From positions 1 through 64,000 of the forward strand of contig VXRJ01000014.1 of assembly GCA_009838525.1 (NCBI GenBank): DNA of 64,000 bases, written 5' to 3'. The stretch is from Acidobacteriota bacterium (GTDB lineage Bacteria > Acidobacteriota > Vicinamibacteria > Vicinamibacterales > UBA8438). Under the pieces are notes generated by a model. The model was not told where the DNA came from. It did no database searches and was given only the letters and a program-made list of their open reading frames with translations. The number at the start of each line of letters is the position of its first letter. The stretch's first letter is position 1. The position numbers and the translations under genes were made by a program. This document shows positions 31,077 to 39,825 of this stretch, piece by piece.

Positions 31077-33886
31077 ACCTGATGCGATTGCGCTGGAGCG
31101 ACATGCGTGACGACTGGGGCCGCCAGCATCCCCGGACGTTTCGCGTGTGCTCCGCTTACGTACTCGGGGCGGTCTCAGTGACGCTATTGTGGCCGGCGTT
31201 CATCATCCTGGGGCCCGACTCCGGACTCACACGCAGCTATTGGCATCTGGACGACGCGGTCGTCGAGGAACGAATCACGACGGTCGATCTCGCCTTTATC
31301 GACGAGCAGAATCTACCGACGCGGCACTACCGGGTTCTCTGGGAAGGCGTATGGTTCTCGCCGCGCGCCGAGAGCGTTGACTTCCTGGCGGGAGCGGACG
31401 ACGGCGTCACTCTCCGCATCGATGGAGAGACGATTCTGGAACGGAATCCGGCGCTCGGCATGCACACGACGGCCCGCGCGGTCGAGCTGGCACCGGGTCC
31501 GCATCGACTGGAAATTGAGCACTGGCAAGTGGGCGGCGGACATTCGCTGAATGTGCAGTGGGCGCCCCCCGGCGGCGCCGCGGCACTCCTGAGCCCCACC
31601 CGGCTGTTCCCTGCGGATCCTGGCGCATTCGGCTACTGGCTCCACTACACCGCGACGCGATTGCCAAGCCTCCTTCTGTTGATCTGGGCGACAGGTCCTG
31701 TCGTGGTGGCCGCGCTGGCAGCTTGGCGAATCCTCTTCCGGCAGATCAAGACCCTGAGCCGGCACGAGGTTTGGCGCCGCCTGCGCACTGCGCTGTTGCC
31801 CGCGGCGCTTGGCCCCAGTCAACTCCTTCTCTTCGGCCCTTGGACGGTACATGACACCAACCGGACCGAGTTCCTGGTGGGATTCTGGGACCTCGCGCCC
31901 GGTTGGCTCTGGCTCCTTGGACCCATGGTCGGTGCCCTGACGGCGTTTAGCATCCTGCTGCCGCACCGATGGTTCGCACGCTACGTGGCGGGCCTATGCG
32001 CGGTCGGGGTTCTGCTCTGGGCGCAAGGAAACCTGCTCCTCGCCGAATACGGACTACTGGATGGCGAGGGACTCGACCTGGCATCTCACGCGTGGCGAAC
32101 CCCTGTCGAAGCCGGCTTGTGGATTGGCGTGCTCATCCTTGCCATTGCATTCGCCGGCGTCGTCACTCGCGCCGCGCCCGTGGCGAGCGGCATGCTGGTG
32201 ACTCTGCAGGCGGTCGTACTGCTTGTCCCCACGAGTGGAGAGGCAACGGTCCCGGGAATCGCCAACGGTTCCTCCGACAGAGCTGAGACCGGCTGGCAGT
32301 TGCCGCCACCCGAGATCTTCGAACTCTCCAGCACGCGCAATCTCATCTATATCGTGCTCGACTCGTTCCCCTCACACACTTTCGCCGAAATTCTGGACGC
32401 CGACCGTTCCGCCTTCGATCGCGACTGGCGCGGCTTCACCTTCTTCGCGAATCACCTCGGCACTCGACACACCACCAGGCATTCGATACCGGCGATGCTC
32501 ACGGGCATCCCCTTTGGTTTCGAGACATTCAGCGAGTACCTGGCTCGCCATCCATCCGTCTTCCACGTGCTCGGACAGCAAGGCTGGCGACTTCGATTGC
32601 TGTTGAGCACCCACCACGGTGGAATCCACGTAAATCCCGCATTCCCTGGCGTCGACGGCGTCACCCGGTACGACATCCCGAACCCCTACGGCAGCTACGG
32701 TGACTATGTCGATTTCACGGCAGCCCAATTGCTGGACCTGTCGCTGTTAAGGCACGTTCCTCACCCTTTCAAACCGGGCGTCTACCGCGACCAGGAATGG
32801 CTGTTCCAAGAGTGGCTCGCGACGCGACGCGGACCGGAGGAGACGGCGGAGCGACCCTTCGGAGACGCCGTGTTTCTGCATGAGTTCGCCAATCGGATAG
32901 CCCGAGGCGACGTCGCACCGGTCTACTCATTCATGCATCTGCTAACGCCGCATCCCCCGATCGTGACGGACTCGGATTGCCGGTACGCACCCAAACGAAC
33001 GGAAACCCCGGGAGATTTCGTGAACCAGGCACGCTGCGCGCTGTCAGCGATCCGGGCACTGCTCCGGCGACTGCAGGACCTCGGCCTCTACGACCGAAGC
33101 GCCATCATCGTCACATCGGATCATGGAGTCAACATACGTCTGAATCCGCTGGACGTTGATCACCCCTTTCGCAGCAAGTGGTCACCAACCGACGTGACCC
33201 TGGCAACCGTTCAACGTCGCGCTGCGCCTCTGCTCCTGGTCAAACCGTTCGCGGCCGAAGATCCGCTCCAAGTATCGCACGCACCCACCTCCGCGCTGGA
33301 CCTGCCAGCCACCCTGCTGGACCTCGCGGAGGTTCCCGATACTCTTGGGAACGGCGCTTCGGTGCTGAGGATGGATCCGGCAACGTCCCGGCAGCGCATT
33401 TACGCACATGGCAGTGGTTCGTTCGATGGCCTCCATGTGTTCGCCGTCAACGGACACCTCAACGACCCGGACGCCTGGAACTCCTACCGGTCGGTGTTCG
33501 CACCAGCGCTTGACCGCGCAGCACAACGCCGAACACATCGTATCGGCATATTTGCGGACCCAATTGACACGATGAGTCAGTCGCGCGAACGCATCTACCG
33601 GACCGACGAGCGTGCGGTCTTCTACGCCGCGCCCGAGAGTTCGCGCGTCGCCTTCGATGTTCGCAGAATGCCAACCATGGCCTCCCCACAGTCGGTGACC
33701 ATCCGGATCGACGGCAACATCGTCGACCAGCGGCGGCTCGTAGACGATGCATGGCAAACACTCTCTTACCAGGTCACGGCGCGATCCGCAGAAAACACCC
33801 CATTCCGCATCGAACTACTGACGAGTCCTGCCTATCACGACGCGGACGGTGAGTCCTGGGGTGTAATGCTCCGTAGCGACATCTGA
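31073..33886 (+). CDS. PA14-like / polytopic membrane / sulfatase-superfamily protein (paralogue 1)
   Basis: 937 residues from GTG 31073; the paralogue's start aligns with this one, supporting it over ATG 31082. N-terminal membrane helix, then a PA14-like beta domain at ~85-165 (YRVLWEGVWFSPRAESVDFL, ADDGVTLRIDGETILERN), which in other proteins binds glycans. About eight membrane helices follow (180-400). A C-terminal alkaline-phosphatase/sulfatase-superfamily domain starts at ~410 with IYIVLDSFPS (metal Asp), TRHSIPAMLTG (likely Ser nucleophile), HLLTPHPPIVTD and VTSDHGVN (metal Asp-His). No Cys lies at the nucleophile, so formylglycine activation is not expected; phospho-group or sulfate transfer are both possible. 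Translationally coupled to the upstream PIN toxin. Confidence 0.75.
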   Translation: MNLMRLRWSDMRDDWGRQHPRTFRVCSAYVLGAVSVTLLWPAFIILGPDSGLTRSYWHLDDAVVEERITTVDLAFIDEQNLPTRHYRVLWEGVWFSPRAESVDFLAGADDGVTLRIDGETILERNPALGMHTTARAVELAPGPHRLEIEHWQVGGGHSLNVQWAPPGGAAALLSPTRLFPADPGAFGYWLHYTATRLPSLLLLIWATGPVVVAALAAWRILFRQIKTLSRHEVWRRLRTALLPAALGPSQLLLFGPWTVHDTNRTEFLVGFWDLAPGWLWLLGPMVGALTAFSILLPHRWFARYVAGLCAVGVLLWAQGNLLLAEYGLLDGEGLDLASHAWRTPVEAGLWIGVLILAIAFAGVVTRAAPVASGMLVTLQAVVLLVPTSGEATVPGIANGSSDRAETGWQLPPPEIFELSSTRNLIYIVLDSFPSHTFAEILDADRSAFDRDWRGFTFFANHLGTRHTTRHSIPAMLTGIPFGFETFSEYLARHPSVFHVLGQQGWRLRLLLSTHHGGIHVNPAFPGVDGVTRYDIPNPYGSYGDYVDFTAAQLLDLSLLRHVPHPFKPGVYRDQEWLFQEWLATRRGPEETAERPFGDAVFLHEFANRIARGDVAPVYSFMHLLTPHPPIVTDSDCRYAPKRTETPGDFVNQARCALSAIRALLRRLQDLGLYDRSAIIVTSDHGVNIRLNPLDVDHPFRSKWSPTDVTLATVQRRAAPLLLVKPFAAEDPLQVSHAPTSALDLPATLLDLAEVPDTLGNGASVLRMDPATSRQRIYAHGSGSFDGLHVFAVNGHLNDPDAWNSYRSVFAPALDRAAQRRTHRIGIFADPIDTMSQSRERIYRTDERAVFYAAPESSRVAFDVRRMPTMASPQSVTIRIDGNIVDQRRLVDDAWQTLSYQVTARSAENTPFRIELLTSPAYHDADGESWGVMLRSDI

Positions 33887-33915
33887 ATAGGCACCATGGT
33901 ATCGAAAGCCTCGCC

Positions 33916-36738
33916 ATGACCCTGACGAAAACGCGCTGGATGGACAGCCGCCGCGACTGGAGCCGCCGCCATCCCCGCGCCTTCCGCATGGTTTCCTACG
34001 TTGCGGCAGCGAGTGTTCTGACGGCACTTTGGCTGGTGGCGGCTGGACTTGCGCCCGACACCGGACTCACGCGCAGTTATTGGTATCCGGACGGCGTTTC
34101 GACCCAGCCGGTTGTAGCAGAAGGAATCACCGCCATCGATCTGACCTTCATCGAAGAGCAGGATCGACCGGCACGGGACTACCGGGTTCACTGGGAAGGC
34201 GTGAGGTTCTCGCCGCGAGCGGAACGTGTTGAGTTCGCGGCGGGCGCGGACGACGGCGTCATTCTTCGTTTGGACGGCGAGACCGTCGTGGAACGCAACC
34301 CGGCGGTCGGCATGCACACGGTGGCGAGAAGCATGGCGCTTGACGCGGGTGCGCATCACCTAGAAATCGAGCACTGGCAAGCGGGCGGCGGCCGGAACCT
34401 GAACGTGGAGTGGGCGCCCTCCAGCGACACCGCGGCGCTTCTCAGCGCCACTCGTCTGTTCCCGGAGGATCCGGGCACGCTCGGCTACTGGCTTCGCCTC
34501 GCCGCAACCCGTTTGCCCGGCTTGCTTCTGCTGATCTGGGCGACAGGCCCAGCCCTGCTGGTCGCGCCCGCAGTCTGGCGAACCGTCCACCGACGGGTCA
34601 CGACCCTGAGCTGGGACGAGGTCCGGAGCCGCCTGCGTGCGGTGCTGTTTCCGGCGATCCTCGGCCCCAGTCAACTCCTTCTCTTCGGCCCGTGGACGGT
34701 GCACGACACCAACCGACCCGAATTCCTGGTGGGTTTCTGGGAACTCGCTTCCGGCTGGCTTTGGCTGCTTGCGTTGGTAGTCGGCGTCCCAGCGGCGCTC
34801 GGCGTCCTCGTGCCGGCCCGATGGTTCCCGCGTTATGTAGCGTCTCTTTGCGCGGCCGGCGTGCTGCTCTGGACGCAGGGCAACTTACTACTCTCCGACT
34901 ACGGCGTGCTGGATGGCGGAGGGCTCGACCTCGTCTCGCACGGGTGGCGAACACCGTACGAGGTCGGCCTGTGGATCGGCGTGCTCGTCCTCGCCGTCGC
35001 ATTCGCCGACGTCGTCGCTCGCACGGCGTCCGTCGCGAGCGGCATTCTGGTAGCGCTGCAGACAGTCGTTCTCTTGATTCCGACGAGTGGAGAGGCACCC
35101 CTGCCTGGAATCGCCGAGAGTCCCCAAGACAGAGCTGAGGCGGCCTGGCAGTTACCGCCGTCCGAGATCTTCGAACTCTCCAGCACCCGCAATCTCATCC
35201 ACATTGTGCTCGACTCGTTTCCTTCACACACGTTCGCTGAAATACTGGATGCCGATCGGTCCGCTTACGATCGCGACTGGCCCGGCTTCACCTTCTTCGC
35301 GAATCACCTCGGTACTCAACGAACCACGAGGCACTCGATGCCAGCGATGCTCACAGGCGTCTCCTTCGCCAACGACGTGACATTCAGCGAATACGTGGCT
35401 CGCCATCCATCCGTGTTCAACGTGCTCGGACAGGAGGGCTATCGACTACGAGTGCTGAGCTCGTATGGTGGAAACCAGGTAAACCCCGCGTTCCCCGGGG
35501 TAGACGGCACGATTCGTTACGCCATCCCGAACCCCTACGGCGGCTACCGTGACTATGTCGATTTCACGGGCGCTCAATTGCTGGATCTTTCCTTGTTACG
35601 GCACGTCCCGCACGCTCTCAAGCCAAGCGTCTACCGCGACCAGCAGTGGTTGTTCCAGGAGCGTATGGCGTCGCAACGCGGACCGGAGGCCACAGCAGAA
35701 CCACCGTTCGGGGACGCGCTGTTTCTAAGTGAGTTCGCCAATCGGATCACCCGGGGCGGCAGCGCGCCGGTCTACACGTTCGTGCATCTGCTAACGCCGC
35801 ATCCCCCGATCGTGACGGACTCGGATTGCCGCTACGCACCCAGGCGACCGCCCAGGCCAGAGGACTTCGTGAACCAGGCGGAATGCACCTTGTCTGCCGT
35901 CGGGGCACTGCTCCGTCGACTGCACGAGCTCGACCTTTACGACCAGACCGGCATCATCGTCACTTCGGACCATGGCGTGAACGTCCGTCTGAATCCGCTT
36001 GAAGCCAACCACCCGTTCTACGGCAAGCCGTCACCACACGGCGTCGTCACCTTCGCAACCGTCCAGCGTCGCGCGGCACCCTTGCTCGCAGTCAAACCGA
36101 TCGCGGCTAAGGGTCCGCTCCAAGTCTCGGACGCACCCACGTCCGCGCTGGACGTGGCCGCGACGCTGCTGGATCTCGCAGACATTCCCGGCTCTCTCGG
36201 GAATGGCGTTTCGGTATTGAGGATGGATCCAGCCACACCGCGCCAACGCACTTACGCACATGCCAGCACTTCGTTCGATGTTCTCCACGTCTTCGCTGTC
36301 AACGGACACATCAACGACCCGAACGCCTGGAGCTACTACCGGTCAGTGTTCGAGCCGTCGAATGACCCCGCAGCGCAGCGCCGAGCACATTGGATCGGTT
36401 TGTCTGCGGAGCCGATGAGCACAACTGCTCAGTCGCGTGGTCGCGTCTACCGGGCCGACGAGTACGCGATGTTCTACGCCGCGCCGGAGAACTCGCGCAT
36501 CACCTTTGATGTCCGCAGGATAGCGGCGGTGCCGGCCGACCAAACGGTGACCGTGCAGATCGACGGGCAGGTCGTTGAGCGACGTCTGCTCACGGACGAC
36601 ACCTGGCACGCAGTCTCGTATCCGGTAGAGCCGCGGCCTTCGGACGACAGCCCGTTCTGTATCGAGTTGCTGACGAGCTCTGCTCAACCCAACACGGAAG
36701 GCGCGTCATCGGGCCTTATGCTTCGGGGCAACATCTGA
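33916..36738 (+). CDS. PA14-like / polytopic membrane / sulfatase-superfamily protein (paralogue 2)
   Basis: 940 residues from ATG 33916 (MTLTKTRWMDSRRDWSRRHP), collinear with the preceding protein throughout. The PA14-like domain (ADDGVILRLDGETVVERNP, IEHWQAGGGRNLNVEWAP), membrane region, and enzymatic motifs (IVLDSFPS, TRHSMPAMLTG, HLLTPHPPIVTD, VTSDHGVN) are all kept; many loops are identical by eye, so the tandem copy is relatively recent. Differences cluster near the second half of the enzymatic domain (residues ~690-800). 29 bp separate the two genes. Confidence 0.75.
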   Translation: MTLTKTRWMDSRRDWSRRHPRAFRMVSYVAAASVLTALWLVAAGLAPDTGLTRSYWYPDGVSTQPVVAEGITAIDLTFIEEQDRPARDYRVHWEGVRFSPRAERVEFAAGADDGVILRLDGETVVERNPAVGMHTVARSMALDAGAHHLEIEHWQAGGGRNLNVEWAPSSDTAALLSATRLFPEDPGTLGYWLRLAATRLPGLLLLIWATGPALLVAPAVWRTVHRRVTTLSWDEVRSRLRAVLFPAILGPSQLLLFGPWTVHDTNRPEFLVGFWELASGWLWLLALVVGVPAALGVLVPARWFPRYVASLCAAGVLLWTQGNLLLSDYGVLDGGGLDLVSHGWRTPYEVGLWIGVLVLAVAFADVVARTASVASGILVALQTVVLLIPTSGEAPLPGIAESPQDRAEAAWQLPPSEIFELSSTRNLIHIVLDSFPSHTFAEILDADRSAYDRDWPGFTFFANHLGTQRTTRHSMPAMLTGVSFANDVTFSEYVARHPSVFNVLGQEGYRLRVLSSYGGNQVNPAFPGVDGTIRYAIPNPYGGYRDYVDFTGAQLLDLSLLRHVPHALKPSVYRDQQWLFQERMASQRGPEATAEPPFGDALFLSEFANRITRGGSAPVYTFVHLLTPHPPIVTDSDCRYAPRRPPRPEDFVNQAECTLSAVGALLRRLHELDLYDQTGIIVTSDHGVNVRLNPLEANHPFYGKPSPHGVVTFATVQRRAAPLLAVKPIAAKGPLQVSDAPTSALDVAATLLDLADIPGSLGNGVSVLRMDPATPRQRTYAHASTSFDVLHVFAVNGHINDPNAWSYYRSVFEPSNDPAAQRRAHWIGLSAEPMSTTAQSRGRVYRADEYAMFYAAPENSRITFDVRRIAAVPADQTVTVQIDGQVVERRLLTDDTWHAVSYPVEPRPSDDSPFCIELLTSSAQPNTEGASSGLMLRGNI

Positions 36739-36983
36739 ACTGACAAACAGCGCGGCCTTTCTCCACCGCAGCCGGCGCAACCGCTCCCAGACGGGCGGCG
36801 TATGGGCAAAACGTACACACTTTTCTGACCGGGACACTTGGACAGCGGTAGCCGGACGTCCAAAGACCGAAACCACCCATCGCGGCAGTCCTCGTACATC
36901 GTGGCTTTCCCGGGTCCGGAACGATACAGGCCCGGTGACACGGCTAACATAGTCGTGCCAGGATCCCAAGAGCTGGGAACACC
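36739..36983. other. 245-bp intergenic region, no gene recognised
   Basis: Separates the second sulfatase-like gene from the sugar-nucleotide cassette. I see no promoter, RNA or ORF I can support. The stretch around 36811-36841 (ending GGGACACTTGGACAGCGG) has the look of a transposon end but has no partner. Confidence 0.3.
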
Positions 36984-37403
36984 ATGAGCCTGACGGAAGC
37001 GCGCTGGATCGACATCCGCCACGCCGATGATGCGCGCGGAACACTCACGGCGCTGGAAGGCGACGAGTTCCCGTTCCCGGTCCGGCGCGTTTTCTACATG
37101 CACGGCGTTCCGCCGGGCGGCGAGCGCGGCGCGCATGCGCACCGCTACACGCAGCAGTGCCTGATCGCGGTGGCGGGTGCGTTCACGGTCGAGGTGTCGG
37201 ACGGGGCGGACACCGCCACCTACGTGCTCGACGACCCGAACCGCGCCCTCTATCTGCCGGTGATGACTTGGGCCCACCTGCGGGACTTCCTCCCCGGCAC
37301 GGTGGCCCTGGCCCTCTGCGATACGGTCTACAATCCCGCGCACGTCGTCCGTTCGTGGGACGAGTACCGTCGGCTGGTGCAGGAGACGACATCGACCCGA
37401 TGA
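36984..37403 (+). CDS. sugar 3,4-ketoisomerase (FdtA/WxcM-like cupin)
   Basis: 139 residues. Cupin motif RVFYMHGVPPGGERGAHAHR and TQQCLIAVAGAFTVEVSDG, then RALYLPVMTWAHLRDFLPG, match the FdtA/WxcM family that converts TDP-4-keto-6-deoxyglucose to its 3-keto isomer. Clustered His residues would bind the sugar and act in proton transfer. Overlaps the next gene by ATGA (37400-37403). With the dehydratase, oxidoreductase and aminotransferase it forms a deoxy/aminosugar cassette; RmlA/RmlB-type steps are not in the window. Confidence 0.85.
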   Translation: MSLTEARWIDIRHADDARGTLTALEGDEFPFPVRRVFYMHGVPPGGERGAHAHRYTQQCLIAVAGAFTVEVSDGADTATYVLDDPNRALYLPVMTWAHLRDFLPGTVALALCDTVYNPAHVVRSWDEYRRLVQETTSTR

Positions 37404-38836
37404 GCGGGGCGCAGCCAATCGAGAACGCGGACCGGCCCGGATTCCTGGCCTCGGCGCTGTCCGCGGAGGGCCGCTTCTCGGACGGAGCCTCCGCCCGCCG
37501 CTGGCTGGATGAACGGCGTCGGGCGCAGCGGTGCCACGTCGAGCGGATCCCGTTCTCTGACCTGCGAGGGTGGCGCTTCGAGCCGGATTCGGGCGACCTG
37601 ACGCACGAGTCGGGGCACTTCTTCCGGGTCCAGGGAGTCCACGCCCGGTGCGACTTCCCCGCCCCGCTGCGCTTCGAGCAGCCGATCGTCAACCAACCGG
37701 AGATCGGCGTCCTCGGCATCCTGGCCAAACGCTTCGATGGCGTTCTGCACTTCCTGCTCCAGGCCAAGATGGAGCCGGGGAACATCGACCTCGTCCAGTT
37801 GTCACCGACCGTCCAGGCAACGCGCAGCAACTACACGCGCGTCCACGGCGGCAAGCGCCCCCGGTATCTCGACTTCTTCCTGCAACGCGGCGTCAACCGC
37901 GTGCTGGTGGATCAGCTCCAGTCCGAGCAGGGGCTGTTCTTTCTGCGCAAGCGGAACCGGAACATCATCGTGGAGACTCGCGAGGACGTGCCGCTTCACG
38001 AGGACTTCCACTGGCTGACGCTCGGCCAGATCAAGACGCTGATGCAGGAGCCGCACACCGTCAACATGGATACCCGCACGGTGATCGCGGCCGTCCCCCT
38101 GGTGGCGGGCGGCGGTGAGGCGCTGGCGGCCGGCAGCCCAGCCCATCCCGCCGCAGGCAGCTTCGGCGAGGCCCTCATTGCGTCGACGCTCGCCCAGGAC
38201 GAAGGCTGCCAGCCGATCGAGGCGGTGCTCAGTTGGCTCACCGAAATCCGCGCATGCGCCGAGATCGACTGCCAGCCCTGCGCGCTGAACAGCGTGCCGG
38301 GATGGGAGCGCGACGCGCACGAGTTGAGGCGGCGCGACGGACGGTATTTCCGTGTCTTCGGGGTCGAGGTCGAGTCTGACGCCCGCGAGGTGCCGGGCTG
38401 GACGCAACCGATGGTTCAGCCAGTAGAGACAGGCATCGCCGCCTTCGTCACCAAGCGCATCGGCGGCCTGCTGCACTTCCTCGTGCAGGCCCGCATGGAG
38501 CCGGGGGTCTGGAACCTGATCGAACTTGCGCCGACCGTGCAGTGGCTCCCCGGCGTCCCTACGGACGAAGACCAGGCGCCCTATCTGCTGGAGGCAGTCA
38601 GGACGGACGGCGCGGGCGTCGTCCGGCACCGCTCGACGCAATGCGAGGAGGGTGGACGCTTCTACCGGTACTCCACCGAGAACCTCGTCGTCGAGCTGGA
38701 CCCGGCCGACGATCGGCCGGCGCCAGCCAACTACACCTGGGTCACTCTCGGCCAACTCAACACGCTGATCCGCTACGGCAACCATCTGAACATCGAGGCC
38801 CGCAGCGTGCTCGCCTGTCTCGACGTCCAGGGCTAG
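37400..38836 (+). CDS. NDP-hexose 2,3-dehydratase family protein
   Basis: 478 residues from ATG 37400 (ATGA overlap). The protein is an internal duplication: QPIVNQPEIGVLGILAKRFD with LHFLLQAKMEPGNIDLVQLS in the first half (about residue 90-140) and QPMVQPVETGIAAFVTKRIG with LHFLVQARMEPGVWNLIEL in the second half (about 330-380), as in antibiotic deoxysugar enzymes (EvaA/SpnO/TylX3-type). Those enzymes remove the C2 hydroxyl of dTDP-4-keto-6-deoxyglucose. Finding one in a surface-glycan region implies a 2-deoxysugar. The 8-bp gap to the oxidoreductase suggests co-transcription. Confidence 0.88.
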   Translation: MSGAQPIENADRPGFLASALSAEGRFSDGASARRWLDERRRAQRCHVERIPFSDLRGWRFEPDSGDLTHESGHFFRVQGVHARCDFPAPLRFEQPIVNQPEIGVLGILAKRFDGVLHFLLQAKMEPGNIDLVQLSPTVQATRSNYTRVHGGKRPRYLDFFLQRGVNRVLVDQLQSEQGLFFLRKRNRNIIVETREDVPLHEDFHWLTLGQIKTLMQEPHTVNMDTRTVIAAVPLVAGGGEALAAGSPAHPAAGSFGEALIASTLAQDEGCQPIEAVLSWLTEIRACAEIDCQPCALNSVPGWERDAHELRRRDGRYFRVFGVEVESDAREVPGWTQPMVQPVETGIAAFVTKRIGGLLHFLVQARMEPGVWNLIELAPTVQWLPGVPTDEDQAPYLLEAVRTDGAGVVRHRSTQCEEGGRFYRYSTENLVVELDPADDRPAPANYTWVTLGQLNTLIRYGNHLNIEARSVLACLDVQG

Positions 38837-38843
38837 ACGCGCC

Positions 38844-39821
38844 GTGCACCTGCTGTTCCTCGGCTACTCCAGCATCGTCCGCCGGCGCGTCCTGCCCGCG
38901 GCAAGGTCCATCTCCGCAATACGGCGCATCTCCGTCGCATCGCGCAGCCAGGGGCAGGACGGCGCTGAGGGTCGCGGCGACGACGGTGACGCCGTAAACC
39001 ACTGGTATGCAGACTATGCGGACGCGCTCGACACCGCCGCGGCAGACCTCGTCTATGTATCCGGCACCAACGCGGTCCACGCCGAGTGGGTGATGCGCGC
39101 CTTGCACGACGGCTGCCACGTCATCGTGGACAAGCCCGCGTTTCCGGACTTGGCGAGCGCCGAGGCGGCCGTACGCCTCGCGCGGGAGAAGAACCGAGGC
39201 CTGGCGGAAGCGACCGTATTCCTGTTCCACCCGCAAGCGGCGGCGCTGCGCGCGCTCGTCGACCCGGCCGAGTCGGCTGCCACCCGCGTCACCGCCACTT
39301 TTTCTTTCCCGCCCCTGCCGCCGGACGACTTCCGTTACCGGGCCGATTGCGGCGGCGGGAGCCTGTACGACCTCGGGCCTTACGCCGCCGCCACGAACCG
39401 GCTGCTGTTCGGCCGCGCGCCGGACGGCGTGGACGGCATGGTCCTGTCGCGGGATGCTTTGCGGGATCCCGGCGTCGACACCTCGTTCAGCGTCCTCATG
39501 ACCCACGACGATGGCGGGTCGCTGGCCGGCCACTTCGGCTTCGTCACGGCCTATCAGAACCGGCTCTCCGTAGTGACGCGCTCTCGGACTATCGACGCTG
39601 ACCGCCTGTTCACGACGCCACCGGATCTGGCGTGCACACTGCGCGTCCGTGAGGGGTACGACGAGCGCACAGTACCGGTAGCGCGGGGCGATGCGTTCGC
39701 ACTGTTTCTCGAGGCATTCATCGACGCCATCGGCCGGCGCGACTTCGAGGCTTTCGAACGCGCCCTCCTGGAGGACGCGGCGCTCCTCGCGCGCCTGCGC
39801 CAAGCCGCCGGGGCCGACTAG
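38844..39821 (+). CDS. Gfo/Idh/MocA-type NDP-sugar oxidoreductase
   Basis: 325 residues from GTG 38844. N-terminal Rossmann-type motif (LFLGYSSIVRRRVLPA), DLVYVSGTNAVHAEWVMRAL, and the family EKP-like motif read as HVIVDKPAFPDLASAE, where the Lys is catalytic. C-terminal half begins with ATVFLFHPQAAALR and FRYRADCGGGSLYDLGPYAA. Next to the 2,3-dehydratase it probably reduces the 3-keto group of the deoxysugar (3-ketoreductase role), as in deoxysugar biosynthesis clusters. The catalytic direction and substrate are inferred from neighbours. Confidence 0.85.
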   Translation: MHLLFLGYSSIVRRRVLPAARSISAIRRISVASRSQGQDGAEGRGDDGDAVNHWYADYADALDTAAADLVYVSGTNAVHAEWVMRALHDGCHVIVDKPAFPDLASAEAAVRLAREKNRGLAEATVFLFHPQAAALRALVDPAESAATRVTATFSFPPLPPDDFRYRADCGGGSLYDLGPYAAATNRLLFGRAPDGVDGMVLSRDALRDPGVDTSFSVLMTHDDGGSLAGHFGFVTAYQNRLSVVTRSRTIDADRLFTTPPDLACTLRVREGYDERTVPVARGDAFALFLEAFIDAIGRRDFEAFERALLEDAALLARLRQAAGAD

Positions 39822-39825
39822 GGCC

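Noticed and set aside
36800-36850. Possible insertion-sequence end (GGGACACTTGGACAGCGG)
   Set aside because: No partner inverted repeat, target duplication or transposase fragment was seen.
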